From assembly GCA_024305745.1 (NCBI GenBank), contig JAHRBS010000001.1, positions 2,356,001-2,420,000 of the forward strand: 64,000 bases of DNA. The letters are read 5' to 3'. Position numbers and translations under genes: made by a program. Of the stretch, positions 11,166 to 23,281 are shown piece by piece (within the stretch, counting starts at the first letter, position 1; every line of letters begins with the position of its first letter). The DNA is from Polyporus tsugae. Its lineage: Eukaryota > Basidiomycota > Agaricomycetes > Polyporales > Polyporaceae. The notes beneath the pieces were generated by a model. The model was not told where the DNA came from, made no database searches, and worked only from the letters and a program-made list of their open reading frames with translations.

Positions 11166-13235
11166 CCATGGATTCTTCATTGTGATCCCATACGTTTCAG
11201 TCGTTTAGCCTCGTCCTTGCTCTTCCCCCGGATTGTCCAGCATAAATACTGTCCCTCTGTTTGTAGCCATACATTTTGTGTACTAGTAGGTCCCGCGCTA
11301 CTCAATGTATTTGAACCTGTATTTCAGCTCGCCCCTTCTTCCGCTGCGACGAAACGGTTTCAGCTGCAGGTCCCCTCTAGATCTCCGGCAACGCCATTGA
11401 AAGTTCGATTCATTTTGCGGTCCCGAACGTGGCCCGAATATAATTCACGGCTAAATGGGGAATCCACATGTGCTATGATATCCATAACGACTTGTCTTCC
11501 TTGCAAGTTCAAGTATACATCCGGATAGCAATGCTAAAGGAGTTAGAAATCGGCCTCAATTCATGAGAATCTGCATCCAAGGTACGAGTCTGTTGGATTA
11601 AAGTTCGCAGATATCAAAGTCTCCTCAGAGAAGGTGACCCTCATACCGCGGAGTCTGGAATGTATCTAGGCGCGTGGACCGATATCGATCCAGTGGCTTG
11701 AGAAGCTCAAGACCTTATCGAGATAATTCTGGATAGCGTCTAGGAAGCCCAATAATCTCACCCGTAATGACGGGTACGTATACTAGTAGGGCATTCTGCG
11801 TGCGAGAGGTGGACGTGTGAAAAGCCGGAGAAACATGCATAGATACGCTCGCAGTGCTTCGGGGCAAGAACCGCCAGACATCCCGAAGGCGGCATAGAAA
11901 CCCACCTTCCGAGCTTGCTTCTTGGTTCGCTCCCTGTCCGCTCCAAGCACCGCGCCCCAACTCGGCTCTAGTCCCCCGCCCCCCCCGTCGGGATCCCTTC
12001 AATCAGGCTTTCATGTCAACAGTGCTAGTGATTAGTGATATGTGATGGCATGCTAGCATCCGCGGCCGGGTCTGTGAGATGAGTTCCAGTCCGACTCGTG
12101 TCGGTGACGCGCGCAGCACGGACATTCCTTGCCGCAGCCTCGCGATCGTACGAGGCTAATGCGGCGGCCATAATACGGACGCGACATGCAGCAAGCTTAG
12201 CACGCCCCACGGTGCAGAACGCATATGGCCATCCCGACCCGTCGTAACCTGGACGCAGTCGCCATAGAGCGTAAGACGGTTCGAGTTACGGGGACGGCTG
12301 AGAGCGCCACCTGCGGCACGGTCAAGATTCAGTACCCTAGTATGATAGCTCGAGCCAGATCTTGAAGGTGAACACCCACCGTACACGTACTGAATTGAGT
12401 GGGTTTATGAGGGCGTCGGAGTTGTTGCCACCGAGCTGCCACATAACTAGTACGACGGGGTGCAATACGGAATTGAAGGTGATTGCGTGGACGAATGATG
12501 GCCGGAGTGTTGGACGAGATATGCCTGGGCCATGCGATAAGTTCCTTCTTCACTTATCTGTGGCTCCCTGCGTCTCCCTGCCCGAGCTGGCGTTCCCAGT
12601 GCTTACCAGTACTCGTGGTCGTGCGAAGCGGGGAAGAGGAGCAAGTCAGAGAGGCAGAGCACCGGAACGTGTCACGATGTCAAAGTGGTAACTGCTGCGC
12701 CATTCCGGCTCCGGGGTCGCCCCGGACATGTCAACTTCTTGTGGAGCAAATAGGCATGTAAGGCGCAATAGAGACAAATAGGGCAAGCGTCGGGGGAGAG
12801 GAAAGTGAGTCGGCGTTGAGGCAGTGATATGAAATGAGATGGGGGCGGTGGCTGTGGGCGGGGAGGGCGGCGCAAGTTGCCTGTTTGGAGGGGAGCTATG
12901 ATCATAGGCGGGGGCATTGTTGGGTGGTGATTGGTAGCGGCGTGCACTGGGATGGGCCGCACTGACATTTGGTGCACAGGCGGGGTCATGGGCGTCGACG
13001 TTGTGTGTTCGAAATAGAATTCCACGGCAAGGCACGGCTGGCGCCGGAGACTAGCGGAGACTGTGCCTCGCTGTGAGTCAGGCAGGATCGCTGATTTCCT
13101 CACCATTGCTCTGGCGGCGACGCGGCAAGTTCACGACAAGCGGTGCAGCGAACAAGGAGAATGCTGTCACTGCTCGTCGCCTCCGCTGCGGATGTGCACG
13201 CGCGCTCCCCGCCATCTCAACTGCACACCCAAACT
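11166..13235. other. Gene-free stretch of about 2 kb
   Basis: No protein family, splice series or RNA gene recognised. Proline-rich minus-strand frames at 12.6-13.1 kb overlap each other in different frames and look like composition effects. Confidence 0.5.
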
Positions 13236-13242
13236 TATATAG
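13236..13242 (+). promoter_or_regulatory. TATA box of the DUF6699 gene
   Basis: TATATAG, 136 bases upstream of the ATG at 13378, followed by a C/T-rich leader typical of basidiomycete promoters. Confidence 0.5.
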
Positions 13243-13377
13243 ACCCACCGTCACCATCCCTTCACTTCCAACATTCCATACCCCCTCCCTCCCGTAGCAG
13301 CCCTGCATCCATACAAGTCTGCCCGCATCTACCCCGTCCCCTTCTTCTACTTCTACTCCCCCATACCACTCGCACCA

Positions 13378-14091
13378 ATGCCCGGCAAGCACGTCCACTT
13401 CGTCGACGCCCCCTCCACCCCCTCCTCCACCTTCTCCGACTCCACCCTCGACTCGGACGGGCCTCAGACACCTCCCGATGTCTACTATCCACTACCAACG
13501 ACCAAGGCCAACAAAGCCTATGCGTCCTCATACTACGCGCCTGGCGGCGTTTCACTAAACCCCATCATCGCACACCAACTCGCCAACGGCACACCGCTCG
13601 CATGGGACATGACCGAGACCGCAGAGTCCGCGCGCCCACTCTTGCCCTCTGCGCCGCAACGACTCACAGACACCATGGTGCGTCAGCCTGCAACGCACCC
13701 CCCGCTCGCGTCGCTCTCCGTCGTCTGCGACTACCTCCCCTGGTCCATCACCGTCGTCCCCAACCCGCGCGCCGTCTGGGCCGCGCCCTACGTGACCGTC
13801 GGCGACGTCCTCCACACGCTCTACCGCACGCTCCGCCTGGGGGTGACCGACCCCGAGCTCGACACGCTCGAGCCCGCGCTGCGTGAGCGCATCCGCAAGG
13901 CGTACATCGCGCGCTACCGCCGCGTCGCGCACCCTCGTGACCGCGAGACGGAGAAGGCAAAGTACGTGAAGCGCGTCGACTTCCTCTGCGACCGAACCTT
14001 CTTCCTCGGACTGTCCCCCGTCCCGAACGGCAACCCCGCCAAGGGCCTCGCCCCGGGGACGGTCTGGACGTTGCACGTCGCCAAGCCGTGA
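13378..14091 (+). CDS. DUF6699 domain protein
   Basis: Single-exon gene of 237 residues. After a Ser/Thr/Pro-rich N-terminus (about 1-95) comes the compact conserved block seen in the basidiomycete DUF6699 family: LPWSITVVPNP, APYVTVGDVLHTLYRTLR, RIRKAYIARYRR, KRVDFL and the terminal GLAPGTVWTLHV. The function is unknown. The start follows a CT-rich leader and a TATA box. The strong GC bias at third positions supports real coding. Confidence 0.85.
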   Translation: MPGKHVHFVDAPSTPSSTFSDSTLDSDGPQTPPDVYYPLPTTKANKAYASSYYAPGGVSLNPIIAHQLANGTPLAWDMTETAESARPLLPSAPQRLTDTMVRQPATHPPLASLSVVCDYLPWSITVVPNPRAVWAAPYVTVGDVLHTLYRTLRLGVTDPELDTLEPALRERIRKAYIARYRRVAHPRDRETEKAKYVKRVDFLCDRTFFLGLSPVPNGNPAKGLAPGTVWTLHVAKP

Positions 14092-17000
14092 GCGCGCATG
14101 GACCTGGACAACCGGCTACTATGACCGCTACACGGGGCGCGGGCCGCCCACCCATCCTGTTTTTGCTTTCGTCGCTCTCGTACTCGCATCCCCGATACAT
14201 ACCCTCGCATACAAGCTCCGCGCCGTTGCTCAGCGACTGCTGCGGGCTTCTGGCCGCCTCTGAATCTCCATGGACACTGCAGCACAACGCCCCATATGCA
14301 TATGCACCACACCCATCATCATCACCGCATAAGCAAACACAGGACTGCCTCTCTAATATTATGTACCGGATACTAGATGTACCATACCCACGGATCGATA
14401 CCCACCCCGTCACCGCCTCCATTATTCCCCCTTCGCATTTCGCATCTCGTTTCACCTCCCTCCCTTTGACGACGTGACGACCCCATAAACGACATACGCA
14501 ACATTCATATACTCTGTACTCGTATCCCTATATCACTATTCCTGGAAAGTACCAGTACATACTCGTTCTCCGTTCCCCACACCCTACCCTCGCATCATCA
14601 GCATCATCATCACGACTTCCTATTCCTCCACCATCCATTCTTCCATGATCACGCAACCGCCGCCATCGCCGCCGCCGCCACCTCCACGTCCCCCTTCGAT
14701 TTCTCGGTCCCCCCACGTCTCCCGTCGATTTGTTCCCTTATGACACTTGGTACGACTGTCGCACGATTCTCCCTGATGAATAGACACGAATGAATTGAAT
14801 GCAATTGCATATCATATATCATAATCATATGCCTTTGTTGCACTCCACGTCGCGCGCATCGTATGATGATTCCGAATTCGTGGGTCCATGGCGAAGCCCA
14901 CGACAACCGTTCTCAGACTCTCAGGGCCGCTGCACTTCCGCAGAAATGCCGCGCAGCCAATTACGGCTGTCCCAGAAAGGGAAGCTCATTGCTATACTGG
15001 GACGGATCGTCTATCACGGCACGTGCTGCGAACACTTGTCACTCGTGTGAAACTGTGGCAGCTCGTCCGCGTCATGATGCACTCCGAGTCCCCCACCACC
15101 ACACGTCGCGACGCGCGTGCCCTCAAAACACGGAGATGGGACGCGCGCCATCGACGCATTGCAATGTTCTGACAGTTGCTCTGTAAGTTCCGCCAGTCCC
15201 GAGTCGCACTCAGCACAGGCCATCCGAGTCGCGACGCGATCATGTCACCGCGACAATTGACGGATATGATGTCATCGCGCGAGCCCAGGCGACGGTCAAC
15301 AAACACGAGAAAGAAGTGACCGGGGCGGGTCCCTGCCTCGTGTTCCTCGCGTGCATCGCGCATCGTGGATATCGATGCCCCCCCCCCCCCCCCCTCCCCG
15401 GTTGTCTCAGTCGAAGCTCTCGAGACTCGCGGCAGGGCACGCGTCCGTGCGCGTTACGCGATGCATGGCGATCTGCGGAGCAAGCACTGCAGGGGCCTGT
15501 CCCAGATCTTCGAAGAGGTTGTTGTCTCCGGACCCTCGGACCCACCTCCCTCTCACGCGTACGTACCTGCGCGTACCGACTCGGACTCCCGGAAGGGACG
15601 CGCGGGATGCAACGTGTATGTATCCGATTCCTGCCAGGTGACTGGAGGGTCGCATACAACGACGTCATCGTGCAGCTGCAGATCAGCTGCAGATAGGACG
15701 TCGACGTCCTCTGCATTCCGGCCGTGAGGGACTAGGTTGAGAGCAACGTGTCGGGGTGTGGGTCCCGCCTTCCGTCCCTCTTCCTCCGATGCGCCGCATC
15801 CGAGGCTCCGACTCCGAGAGGGTACCCAGCGGGCCGCAATGGTCATGCGTTCCCGATCAACGAACCTCGATGACGTCTGTCGGTGTTGGAGTGGGGGGGG
15901 GAGGTTGCGCGGAACTCGTTCAGTAGACACCTGTAGCACTCGAAGGCGGCGAAGGGCGGCCATGCCAGGCGATATGGGAAGGTACGCCTTCAGGCACGTA
16001 CGGTATTTGGGTTCTACATACATCTCTAGCTGCAGTACTGTCTGTCGGAGACTTGGATGTTCTCAGGAATCCTCACTGGCAGCCTCAGCTGCAGCTAGCA
16101 AGTCCGATAAGTGCCGCCGCCATCGGGAACTTCATTCCGCCACCCCCCACGTCATACCGTACTAGCAAAGCTAGTAGAGGTCTGCAGGCCGCGTGTTCAG
16201 CTTTGGGGGTGCGCGAAACACGAGGTCAGCGTACGCCGAGAGAACTCTGTACCCGCGCCGTTGTTGTATTTGGCAGGCCCGCCTTCATGCCGCGAGCCTC
16301 GTGGTGCTGCGGCACGCCACAGCGACTCCAAGATAGGCTTCGAAAACTAGGGTCGGTTCTGCGTGCGCCGCTTTGGAGAGATAGTAAGTAGCCTGTGGTG
16401 CAGCGCCGAGAGGTGGCCACTCCTCCCTTGTCCTGTCATTGCCGCGGTGACATATGCATGAGACGGAGAGCGCTTCCTCGAGGTTGCGCGACGGATCCTT
16501 GCACGACGCCGCACTATTGTGCTAACAGTTGGGCGAACCTTGAAATTGAAAGCTTGATGTGCTCCCCGAACAGCTAAACTACACGGAGCGCTGCGCCCTA
16601 CCCTGCAATACGCGATACCTCAGAGCGGAAGGGATGGAGTACCCGTCTCGGTCCGCCCAATGCACCGTGCCGGGCGTATCGCGTGAAGCAATGTTACAAA
16701 ACAAATCAGCTGCCCCCGCTCCTGGATAGTTTCTGGGAATCCCGAACAATCCATCCACCACCCCAACACAGAACCGCGCCCGCAACAGCGAGGCAGTGCT
16801 GTAACTCTGCTTCGATCGACGGTGCGCAATATTGTTCGCGGCTTACAAATGCTACCGCACTATCCGCATACGCGATAGTCTGGGACAATCGCCCGCGGAC
16901 GCCAGATTGAGTTTGTGCGAGCCGCCACGTCCTCGAATCCTGGATAGCCTTTTCGAGATGACGATCACGGACGCGAGGAACAGCGGAATGACAGCTAATG

Positions 17001-17441
17001 ACAGTCGTCATGGACGCTGTTGCATCTTCGCAGCTGCAGGATCCAGGCAATACAGCACGCGACACCCTGCCGTGGACCGCGGCACGTAGCTGGAAGAGGG
17101 TCCCCAGGCGCGCGTTGTTGGGGGGAAGGTTGGATAGATTGGCATTCGAAGCTTAAGGAAGTGGTTCTGCGAGGTTCAGGCCGACAGTCAGTCGCGCCGC
17201 AGGCGCACCTTGTGGCGGAACCACGAGAAATCAGCACGTCGCGTGTTGAACTCCACGAGGCGGGTGTGACATGCATGACTTACCCCGAGACGATGGTTGA
17301 ATATTGAATGTTGAAACGTTGAAGCTTTGCTGGAGAGCCTGGATGTGGCATGCGCGCGCAGCCGCCATCTCCGCGGACAAGCAATCCAATCTAGACACAT
17401 TCCACGGACACACCGGTAGCGAGGAAACGAAGTACGCCTTA
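14092..17441. other. Gene-free stretch of 3.3 kb
   Basis: No gene recognised on either strand. Between about 15.0 and 16.2 kb the sequence is GC-rich and nearly all frames are open, but no frame carries a domain or paralogue. It contains a long C run (separate entry). Confidence 0.5.
15378..15394 (+). repeat. Homopolymer run of 17 C
   Basis: Seventeen consecutive C residues, then T and four more C. Likely polymorphic in length and error-prone in sequencing. Confidence 0.9.
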
Positions 17442-20396
17442 CTACACTGTACGCAAATCCGGACCCTTGCGGAAATAGTCCTCCCACCAACTGCGTTGCG
17501 CGGACTGGGTGGAAGGGCCCGGACTCTGGTTCTGCAGCTTCGCGTCGTACGTACGCTTCTGGTCTGGATCCGATAGGATCTCGTACGCACGGGCGATTTG
17601 TCTGAACTTCTCCGCAACGCCGCCCTATTACGGTGAACCAACAATAGCCGTCGTTTAGGAATCTCGTACTGCTCGCACAATAAAGTTTTTGACATACCTT
17701 GTCCGGATGATGCTTGAGTGACAGCGCGCGATAAGCCTTCTTGATATCGACGGCCGAACAACTCCTAGTCAGACCTGAGTGGACAGAAGTCCGACGTCTT
17801 AAGACGAGGTCGTCCGCAAAAAAGGCGGCTACACTCACCAATGGTAGCATAGTGATCCTGCTGCTTGCTCCCTTCGACCTTAGCTCGCTGTTCTGCTTCC
17901 TCGAGTTCCGCCTCGATCCCACGCTTATCCGTACCATTCGACGACGCCTTCCCATGCTCCAGCGCCGCACGGAAGTCTTCGGCCGCTGTCTCGAACAATT
18001 CGAGGCCGACCATGATGCGAGCGCGGCATAGAAACGCCTTGTAGTCCGCCGGGCAGAGTTGCAGGGACTCATTGACGTCCTTCAAGCCGTCAGCGAATTC
18101 GCGGATCTATGGACGCACGTCAGGAATAGTCATGTAGCAGCATAGTGCGAGCGGTCGTACCTTGCACAGAGCTGTAGCTCGATCCAGCAGAAGAATGGAG
18201 CGGAGGATACCTCCCCGACCTTCACTGTCTCGCTCGCCAAGGACCTATGTCTCGAAAATAGGTCACAGTGCAACGAAACCACGTATCGCCTCGACTTACC
18301 CCTAATGCGCTGGCCCAGGATGCAATCGCTGTTTGGTACTCATTCCGTTGGAACGCATCGCTTCCGCTCCCCTTCAATCGTACGACCTCCTTGACGCGGT
18401 ACCGCAACGCCTTGGCCGTCCCATTATCGGGGTCGAGTTTCAGAACCGCGGCCAGCTGCGTCAGCGCTTCAGACGGCTTCGCAATCAAGAACAACGCTAG
18501 ACCGCGCAGCGTCATCGCGTCGACGTCATTCGGCACGTCTCGCAACAGGACGCTGCGCGCATGGGAGCGAATCAGCATGCGGCCGGTTGGACGGCCAGGA
18601 ATCAGGATGAAACGATGGCGGCTCACTCGACAGACTTCATTGCGTCCTCCAATTTGCCTTCCGCGATTAGCAGCTCGACGCCCCAGCAGCTCACCTGCCC
18701 GGGCGCATCGCTGTGTTCTTGCGCGTATACGGACAGGCAGGACTCGTATGCGCTGCGCGCCATGCGCCAGTGATCCCGGGACACGGCCCCTCTGTATGCG
18801 GCCATGTGGCCTTCTAGTTCCAAGATGCGGCGTCGCAGCGACAACGCGTCCCCGTCAGCACCGTTTATAGATAGTGCATCCTTAACGGCAAGCAGGGCTG
18901 ACGACGGGGATCCAAGGAGAAGGCGGCAGCGAGCGATAGGAAGCAAGCAGTCGCTGCGCGGGGTGTAGGTCGGCTTGGTTGACGCGAGGTCGAAGTCCCG
19001 CAGGGCGGCTGCGTATTCATGGAGCTTCATGTGGGTAAATGCGCGAGTGATATAATACTCAGGTTCATGTGGTTCGAGCGCTATGCATTTTCGACTTGAG
19101 GAGTAGCATGTGAATGAACATATTGACACATACCTACCGCCTCCGCGAGCGATGTCAGCGCACGGTCGTAGTTATCCTTGGCAAGCTCATATTCGGCAGC
19201 TTTCCAAAGACCTTGTGCTTTGAGGTGTGTGTGTTTATCGACATATGGGCTTCAGGAACCAGCATTAGGATTCCAGCTCCCGATAGCAGGAAATCAATGA
19301 GATACCGTTCTCGATGCTTCGGCTTCGTAGGTTTTGGGTGGTCAGTTTTTGGATTGGCGTAACGGGGTTCTTCTCGTCTGTTGGCCGAAAAAGAGGCTTG
19401 CCGATTGGTTTCTTCTTGGAATATAGAACATGACCTGTGAATAAGTATCTGAGTCTAGGCTCCATCCCACCAAACCTCTGCCCAACCTACCGCGAGTCGT
19501 GCTGATGACTACCACACTTGTGGCATCGGGGAGCTGAGGGTGGCAGAGGGCTGGGCGCAGCCGGTGTTTCGATTGGTCCTTTGTCGGACGGCGTTGGGGT
19601 CTTTGGCACCTCCTCTGGCTTCACTCGGTCTGGGGATGGGGTCGTCCGCTTGTTGGATTTCTCGAAGCAGAAGAGAGATTCATGCCCAGATTTGCCACAG
19701 ACCTGCAATTGCTTGAGAAGACGCACGGAAGACGGAGAAGGGTAGAGACGTACGGAACACGGCATTTGGAAGCACTCCCAGCGCATATGTCCGTCCTCCC
19801 CGCACACGGTACAAGTTCGCTCCTGTTTCACTCCCTTGGTACCCTTCGTACTCGAGGGGTTCTTTGTTGCGTTTTCCGGCTTCTGTTGACAAGGTGAGAG
19901 TCCACAGGCGGCGCATACATCCACCGACACTCACCGGTTTGGGGCGATTCTCACAATTAGGTGCCGTATGCCCCAAGCTATGGCACAGCTGGCAGCGCTT
20001 ACGACGGTACCCCTTCTGCTTGGTACACTCCCAGTGTCCGTGGCCCGACTGGGCGCAGTTCTTGCATATCCAGCTCTGCGCCGCTCTTCAGGGAAAAAAA
20101 AAACCACAGAATCAACACCAAGCCACAACGTACCTCGCGGTCAGGGCAGCCTTGGCTAGTGTGACCCTTTTGCCCGCATCCTCCGCACGTCCGGTCCAGA
20201 TGACGCTGAGGACAAGCCTTCGATTCATGACCGGGCTTACAGCACTGGAAGCAGACTCGATGTTGAAAGCTACATTGAGATGTCGTGTGTTCGACTAAGT
20301 GGTGTTAGCACGCATCGGTGCAAATCAGAGAGCCTTGAGATACGTACCGCTACCACACTTGGAACAACGTGTCGCCGTCCTGTTGGGGCGGGGCAT
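17442..20396 (-). CDS. Eight CCHC zinc knuckles + TPR + C-terminal DnaJ domain (single-gene model)
   Basis: Thirteen exons (20396-20348, 20294-20134, 20075-19935, 19882-19754, 19702-19491, 19434-19306, 19249-19134, 19080-18627, 18552-18300, 18244-18161, 18106-17839, 17774-17698, 17624-17442) stay in phase to 751 residues. Residues 11-242 hold eight C-x2-C-x4-H-x4-C knuckles (from CSKCGSVEHTTSQC to CHKCGSHQHDSRSC), as in CNBP/Gis2-type nucleic-acid binders. A basic linker follows, then TPRs from LKAQGLWKAAEYELAKD, and a C-terminal J domain (IKKAYRALSLKHHPDKGG) as in DNAJC7/Tpr2, the Hsp70-Hsp90 co-chaperone. The last cysteine of knuckle 8 comes only from exon 6, and the first TPR exon has no ATG of its own. 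Two separate genes remain the alternative: a knuckle protein stopping at 19487 and a J-TPR gene with an unseen start. Confidence 0.65.
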
Positions 20397-20776
20397 TCTG
20401 TAGGACGTGCGACTGTGGTCGACCTGGAAGGTGGCAAAGAGGATGACGTTGTCTTCGTTGGACGCGCGAGCTCAAGCGCATGCGGTTCCCAGCACGCGGC
20501 CGAACAAGCACCGCGGGGAACATGGTGAGAACGTGCGGACCATTCTGGTCCCAATGCACGATGCATAAGAAGCTGTCATATGTGATAGAGAGCAGTCCTG
20601 AAAAGAAGCGCATGGGATAGGAAGCCCACGGTTGCACCTTCACTGGATCACGGCAGAGATACGTTCATGGCGTTTACCCCAACATCTTAGGCGGTCGCGG
20701 AGCCTCTCGCCCACGCAAGGTGCACGAAAGGTGCAAAGGGTATTATTGGCATTTGCGTAAATAGAAATTACCGCGC
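20397..20776. other. Intergenic region between two minus-strand genes
   Basis: 380 bases holding the 3' end of the V-ATPase transcript and the promoter of the zinc-knuckle/TPR/J gene. A minus-strand frame here starting near 20643 runs into knuckle exon 1 in the wrong frame and is not called. Confidence 0.5.
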
Positions 20777-21765
20777 TCAGTGTACAAATGGTGATGCTAT
20801 TGCCGCAGGGGCTGCCGCAGCAAACTCCCCGGTCTGCGTGATCATCAGCAGTCCAACTATGCCATAGATCAGCAGGAGATGCGTGAAGACGTGTCATGGA
20901 CCACGCACCGATGAGACCGAAGAGGCCCAAGATACTCCCGAAGACCTCTACGATGAGAATCTTGACGAACAGGTCGGGATCCGCAGCGTCTGCTAGGGCC
21001 GCGGTGGAACCGGCAACACCGACAGAGATACCGCAAAGCAGATTGCACGCGCCGACGGTCAGACCTCCCCAGAAGAGCGCGTATCCTGAGGACATGCACC
21101 AAAGATCAGTGGAAGGGGAACGCTGGATATGTGTTGGTGACACAGACCTGTGAAGTAGTTCTCGCGCGTGTACAGAAGACTGTCTTGGACAGCGGTGACG
21201 CGCGCTGAGTATACGATGCCAATAATCTATCGCAATGATTTGAGGCCACTGGGGAGGTCAAAACGAGGCATATACTCACGACACCATAGATGGCCACAAC
21301 CTCGCAGAAGATGATACTATAGCATGGTTGGCATATGCCTTGGACGTGAAATAAAGTTACACATACCTGATCAAGTTCTTCGTCCTAATGCGAGGCGCAC
21401 GTACACCTCCACCAAGGATAGAAGCACCCGTAATGAAGATACCCCTACCACGGAACACGAGGTAAGGAGGTTACAACCAGGAGTATGGTAGTAGACACGC
21501 GTACCATCCGGCGCCCAACACACTCAACCCTATGCACAATCCAATTCCTGTGGATGCCCAAGCATACGGGCTCGTCTCCTCAAGGAACTGGCCAACATTG
21601 AATGCCTCCCCAGAACCTGTGCCATCCCAAAGACCGATTAGCTTGGTCGAGGCTGAATGCGGGTTGCATCAAAGCTGACTTGCCAGTGAAAAGCAGATAG
21701 AGGGCGACGACTATAGCAAGGAATGTGGGAAGTCCATAGGTGTAGTACGACGAATACAAGCCCAT
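20777..21765 (-). CDS. VMA16: V-type ATPase proteolipid subunit c''
   Basis: Several short exons starting at the ATG at 21765 encode a hydrophobic protein that matches the c'' proteolipid: [40 protein letters not shown], the membrane glutamate in [29 protein letters not shown], and [17 protein letters not shown]. c'' sits in the Vo rotor ring and carries protons across vacuole and Golgi membranes. The end differs from yeast: after GLLM the last exon reads ITQTGEF and an Ala-rich tail to a TGA at 20777. Intron 1 (21683-21617) has a GC donor (GCAAGT), the only one that gives [15 protein letters not shown] in frame. Confidence 0.93.
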
Positions 21766-21937
21766 CGTGGAGGGCTGGTGAATGGATATGCGCTCCTTGA
21801 CGTCGATCGAAACGACCAACTCACCGCGAGCTAATGTTTGTGTGTATTTGGCCACCCGCTAACCTCGGCGTCAACGCGTCATAGAGCGCTTCACCATGAC
21901 TTCAATCGGCGAACTTGAGTCCATTTAGCTCTCTGCC
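21766..21937. promoter_or_regulatory. 172-bp bidirectional promoter, VMA16 / ARL3-type gene
   Basis: Only 172 bases separate the two divergent start codons, so the two genes probably share regulatory DNA. No obvious TATA box. Confidence 0.6.
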
Positions 21938-22906
21938 ATGTATCATCTCCTGAAAGGCTTTCACGAATATCTCACAAGGTACGACTCCGCGATCTTTGAG
22001 TGCCACTCGTTTCTCATTCTTTAGGAAGGAGGAGTTCTCGGTTATCATCATCGGGCTAGACGGCGCGGGGAAGACAGTTCGTGTTCTTCTTTATATGCTA
22101 ACGCGCTGAAGTTATATTCGCGTGCAGACATTGCTTGAGAAGATCAAGACATTATACAATGAGACCCCTGGACTATCTCCAGACAAGATTGCACCCACAG
22201 TCGGCCAGAACAGTACGTCTTCTGAATGGTTGCTCTGAGTTTCTACTGAAGTCCTCGTGTCCCGGACAGTGGGGAAGATCACTCTCCCATCCACAATCCT
22301 GAAGTTCTGGGATCTAGGAGGACAGCGCGGAATACGCTCGATATGGCACCGGTACTATGACGATTGTCATGCCGTCGTGTTCGTGATCGACGCTGAGGAC
22401 CGGGAACGATTGAGCGAGGGTTGGGAGGTATTCGGTATGCACATGGTCATGTCTACCCATCTCCTACATGCTGACGGTGGGCAAGGGACATAAGACTCTG
22501 TATTGTCGTCCCCGCAGATCCTGGGCGTTCCCCTACTCCTCCTTGCGAACAAGCAAGATAGTCCGCACAGCCTGTCCGTGGAAGAGATTCGCAACGACTA
22601 CGAAGAATGGCATCGGCGGAAAGTAGAAAGTGCGCGGAGGAGTTATGGGGAGGAGGTGGACTCGCAGCACCGTTCGGAACGCATAGCGAGCTTGGATGTT
22701 ATGGGTGTATCCGCGCTTGAAGGGTACGTTTCGTTGCAACGTGTTCTCTGCATTGTCAGACTTGAGCCGGTTCATAGGACCAACGTTCGAGGCGCCATTG
22801 ACTGGTTATTCATTCGCGTGCAGAACAGTCGACGGAGGTACGCGCTCATGCTGTTCCATGGATGGATAATGCACGAACTAACTCCCATACTAGAGAGGAA
22901 TCATGA
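21938..22906 (+). CDS. ARL3: Arf-like GTPase of the ARFRP1/Arl3 type
   Basis: A multi-exon gene with the full small-GTPase set: P-loop GLDGAGKT, switch I PTVGQN, switch II WDLGGQ, NKQD, and a SA(L)-type G5 box near the end. The insert SPDKIAPTVGQNMGKI and the relaxed N-terminus (MYHLLKGFHEYL, no Gly2 for myristoylation) fit ARFRP1/yeast Arl3, which recruits Arl1 and golgins at the trans-Golgi and is N-acetylated instead. The last intron (56 bases, good CTAAC branch site) gives the short end NSRRREES; reading through it would add an unconserved tail. It is divergent from VMA16. Confidence 0.88.
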
Positions 22907-23281
22907 TTATGGCTTGCTAAGTGGCCTCGTATTCATGTTGCAGGCAGCTGACGAGTCCATTGCCTGTTCGGGACGTTCTTCATACTTCTCAGAATCTTAG
23001 GATACTTTGAGTGCTGTACACCGTGTCTGTTTGAATCAATAGGATTTTTCCCTTGTTGGATATATGATATTGTGAATGATGCCCAGATTCCCGGCGTCCA
23101 ACGTTCAGCACGTTCAATAGAGGACATCAACGTCATGCTCGGCGCTTTCCAATTCTTCGGGACGGGACTGCTGGTTTGACGCCCCATCGCGTCCTGGCTC
23201 TAACGTGCATATACGGTATACCTACTACGTCCCTGCTCTACTCGGTGTTCTGGGGCCAATACATGCTCACGGCGCATATCC
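22907..23281. other. Intergenic region
   Basis: 375 bases between two plus-strand genes, probably 3' UTR plus promoter. No gene seen. Confidence 0.5.

Noticed and set aside
12646..13106. Proline/histidine-rich minus-strand frames
   Set aside because: Two frames overlap out of phase with similar low-complexity content, and no start or splice logic is visible.
15240..15730. Several overlapping GC-rich open frames on both strands
   Set aside because: All frames are open because of base composition; no family, paralogue or splice series supports any of them.
19265..19465. MEPRLRYLF reading frame as first exon of a separate J-TPR gene
   Set aside because: It can be spliced in frame to the first TPR exon with a 100-base intron, but it overlaps intron 5 and exon 6 of the knuckle gene; exon 6 completes knuckle 8, and two 56-base introns explain the region better.
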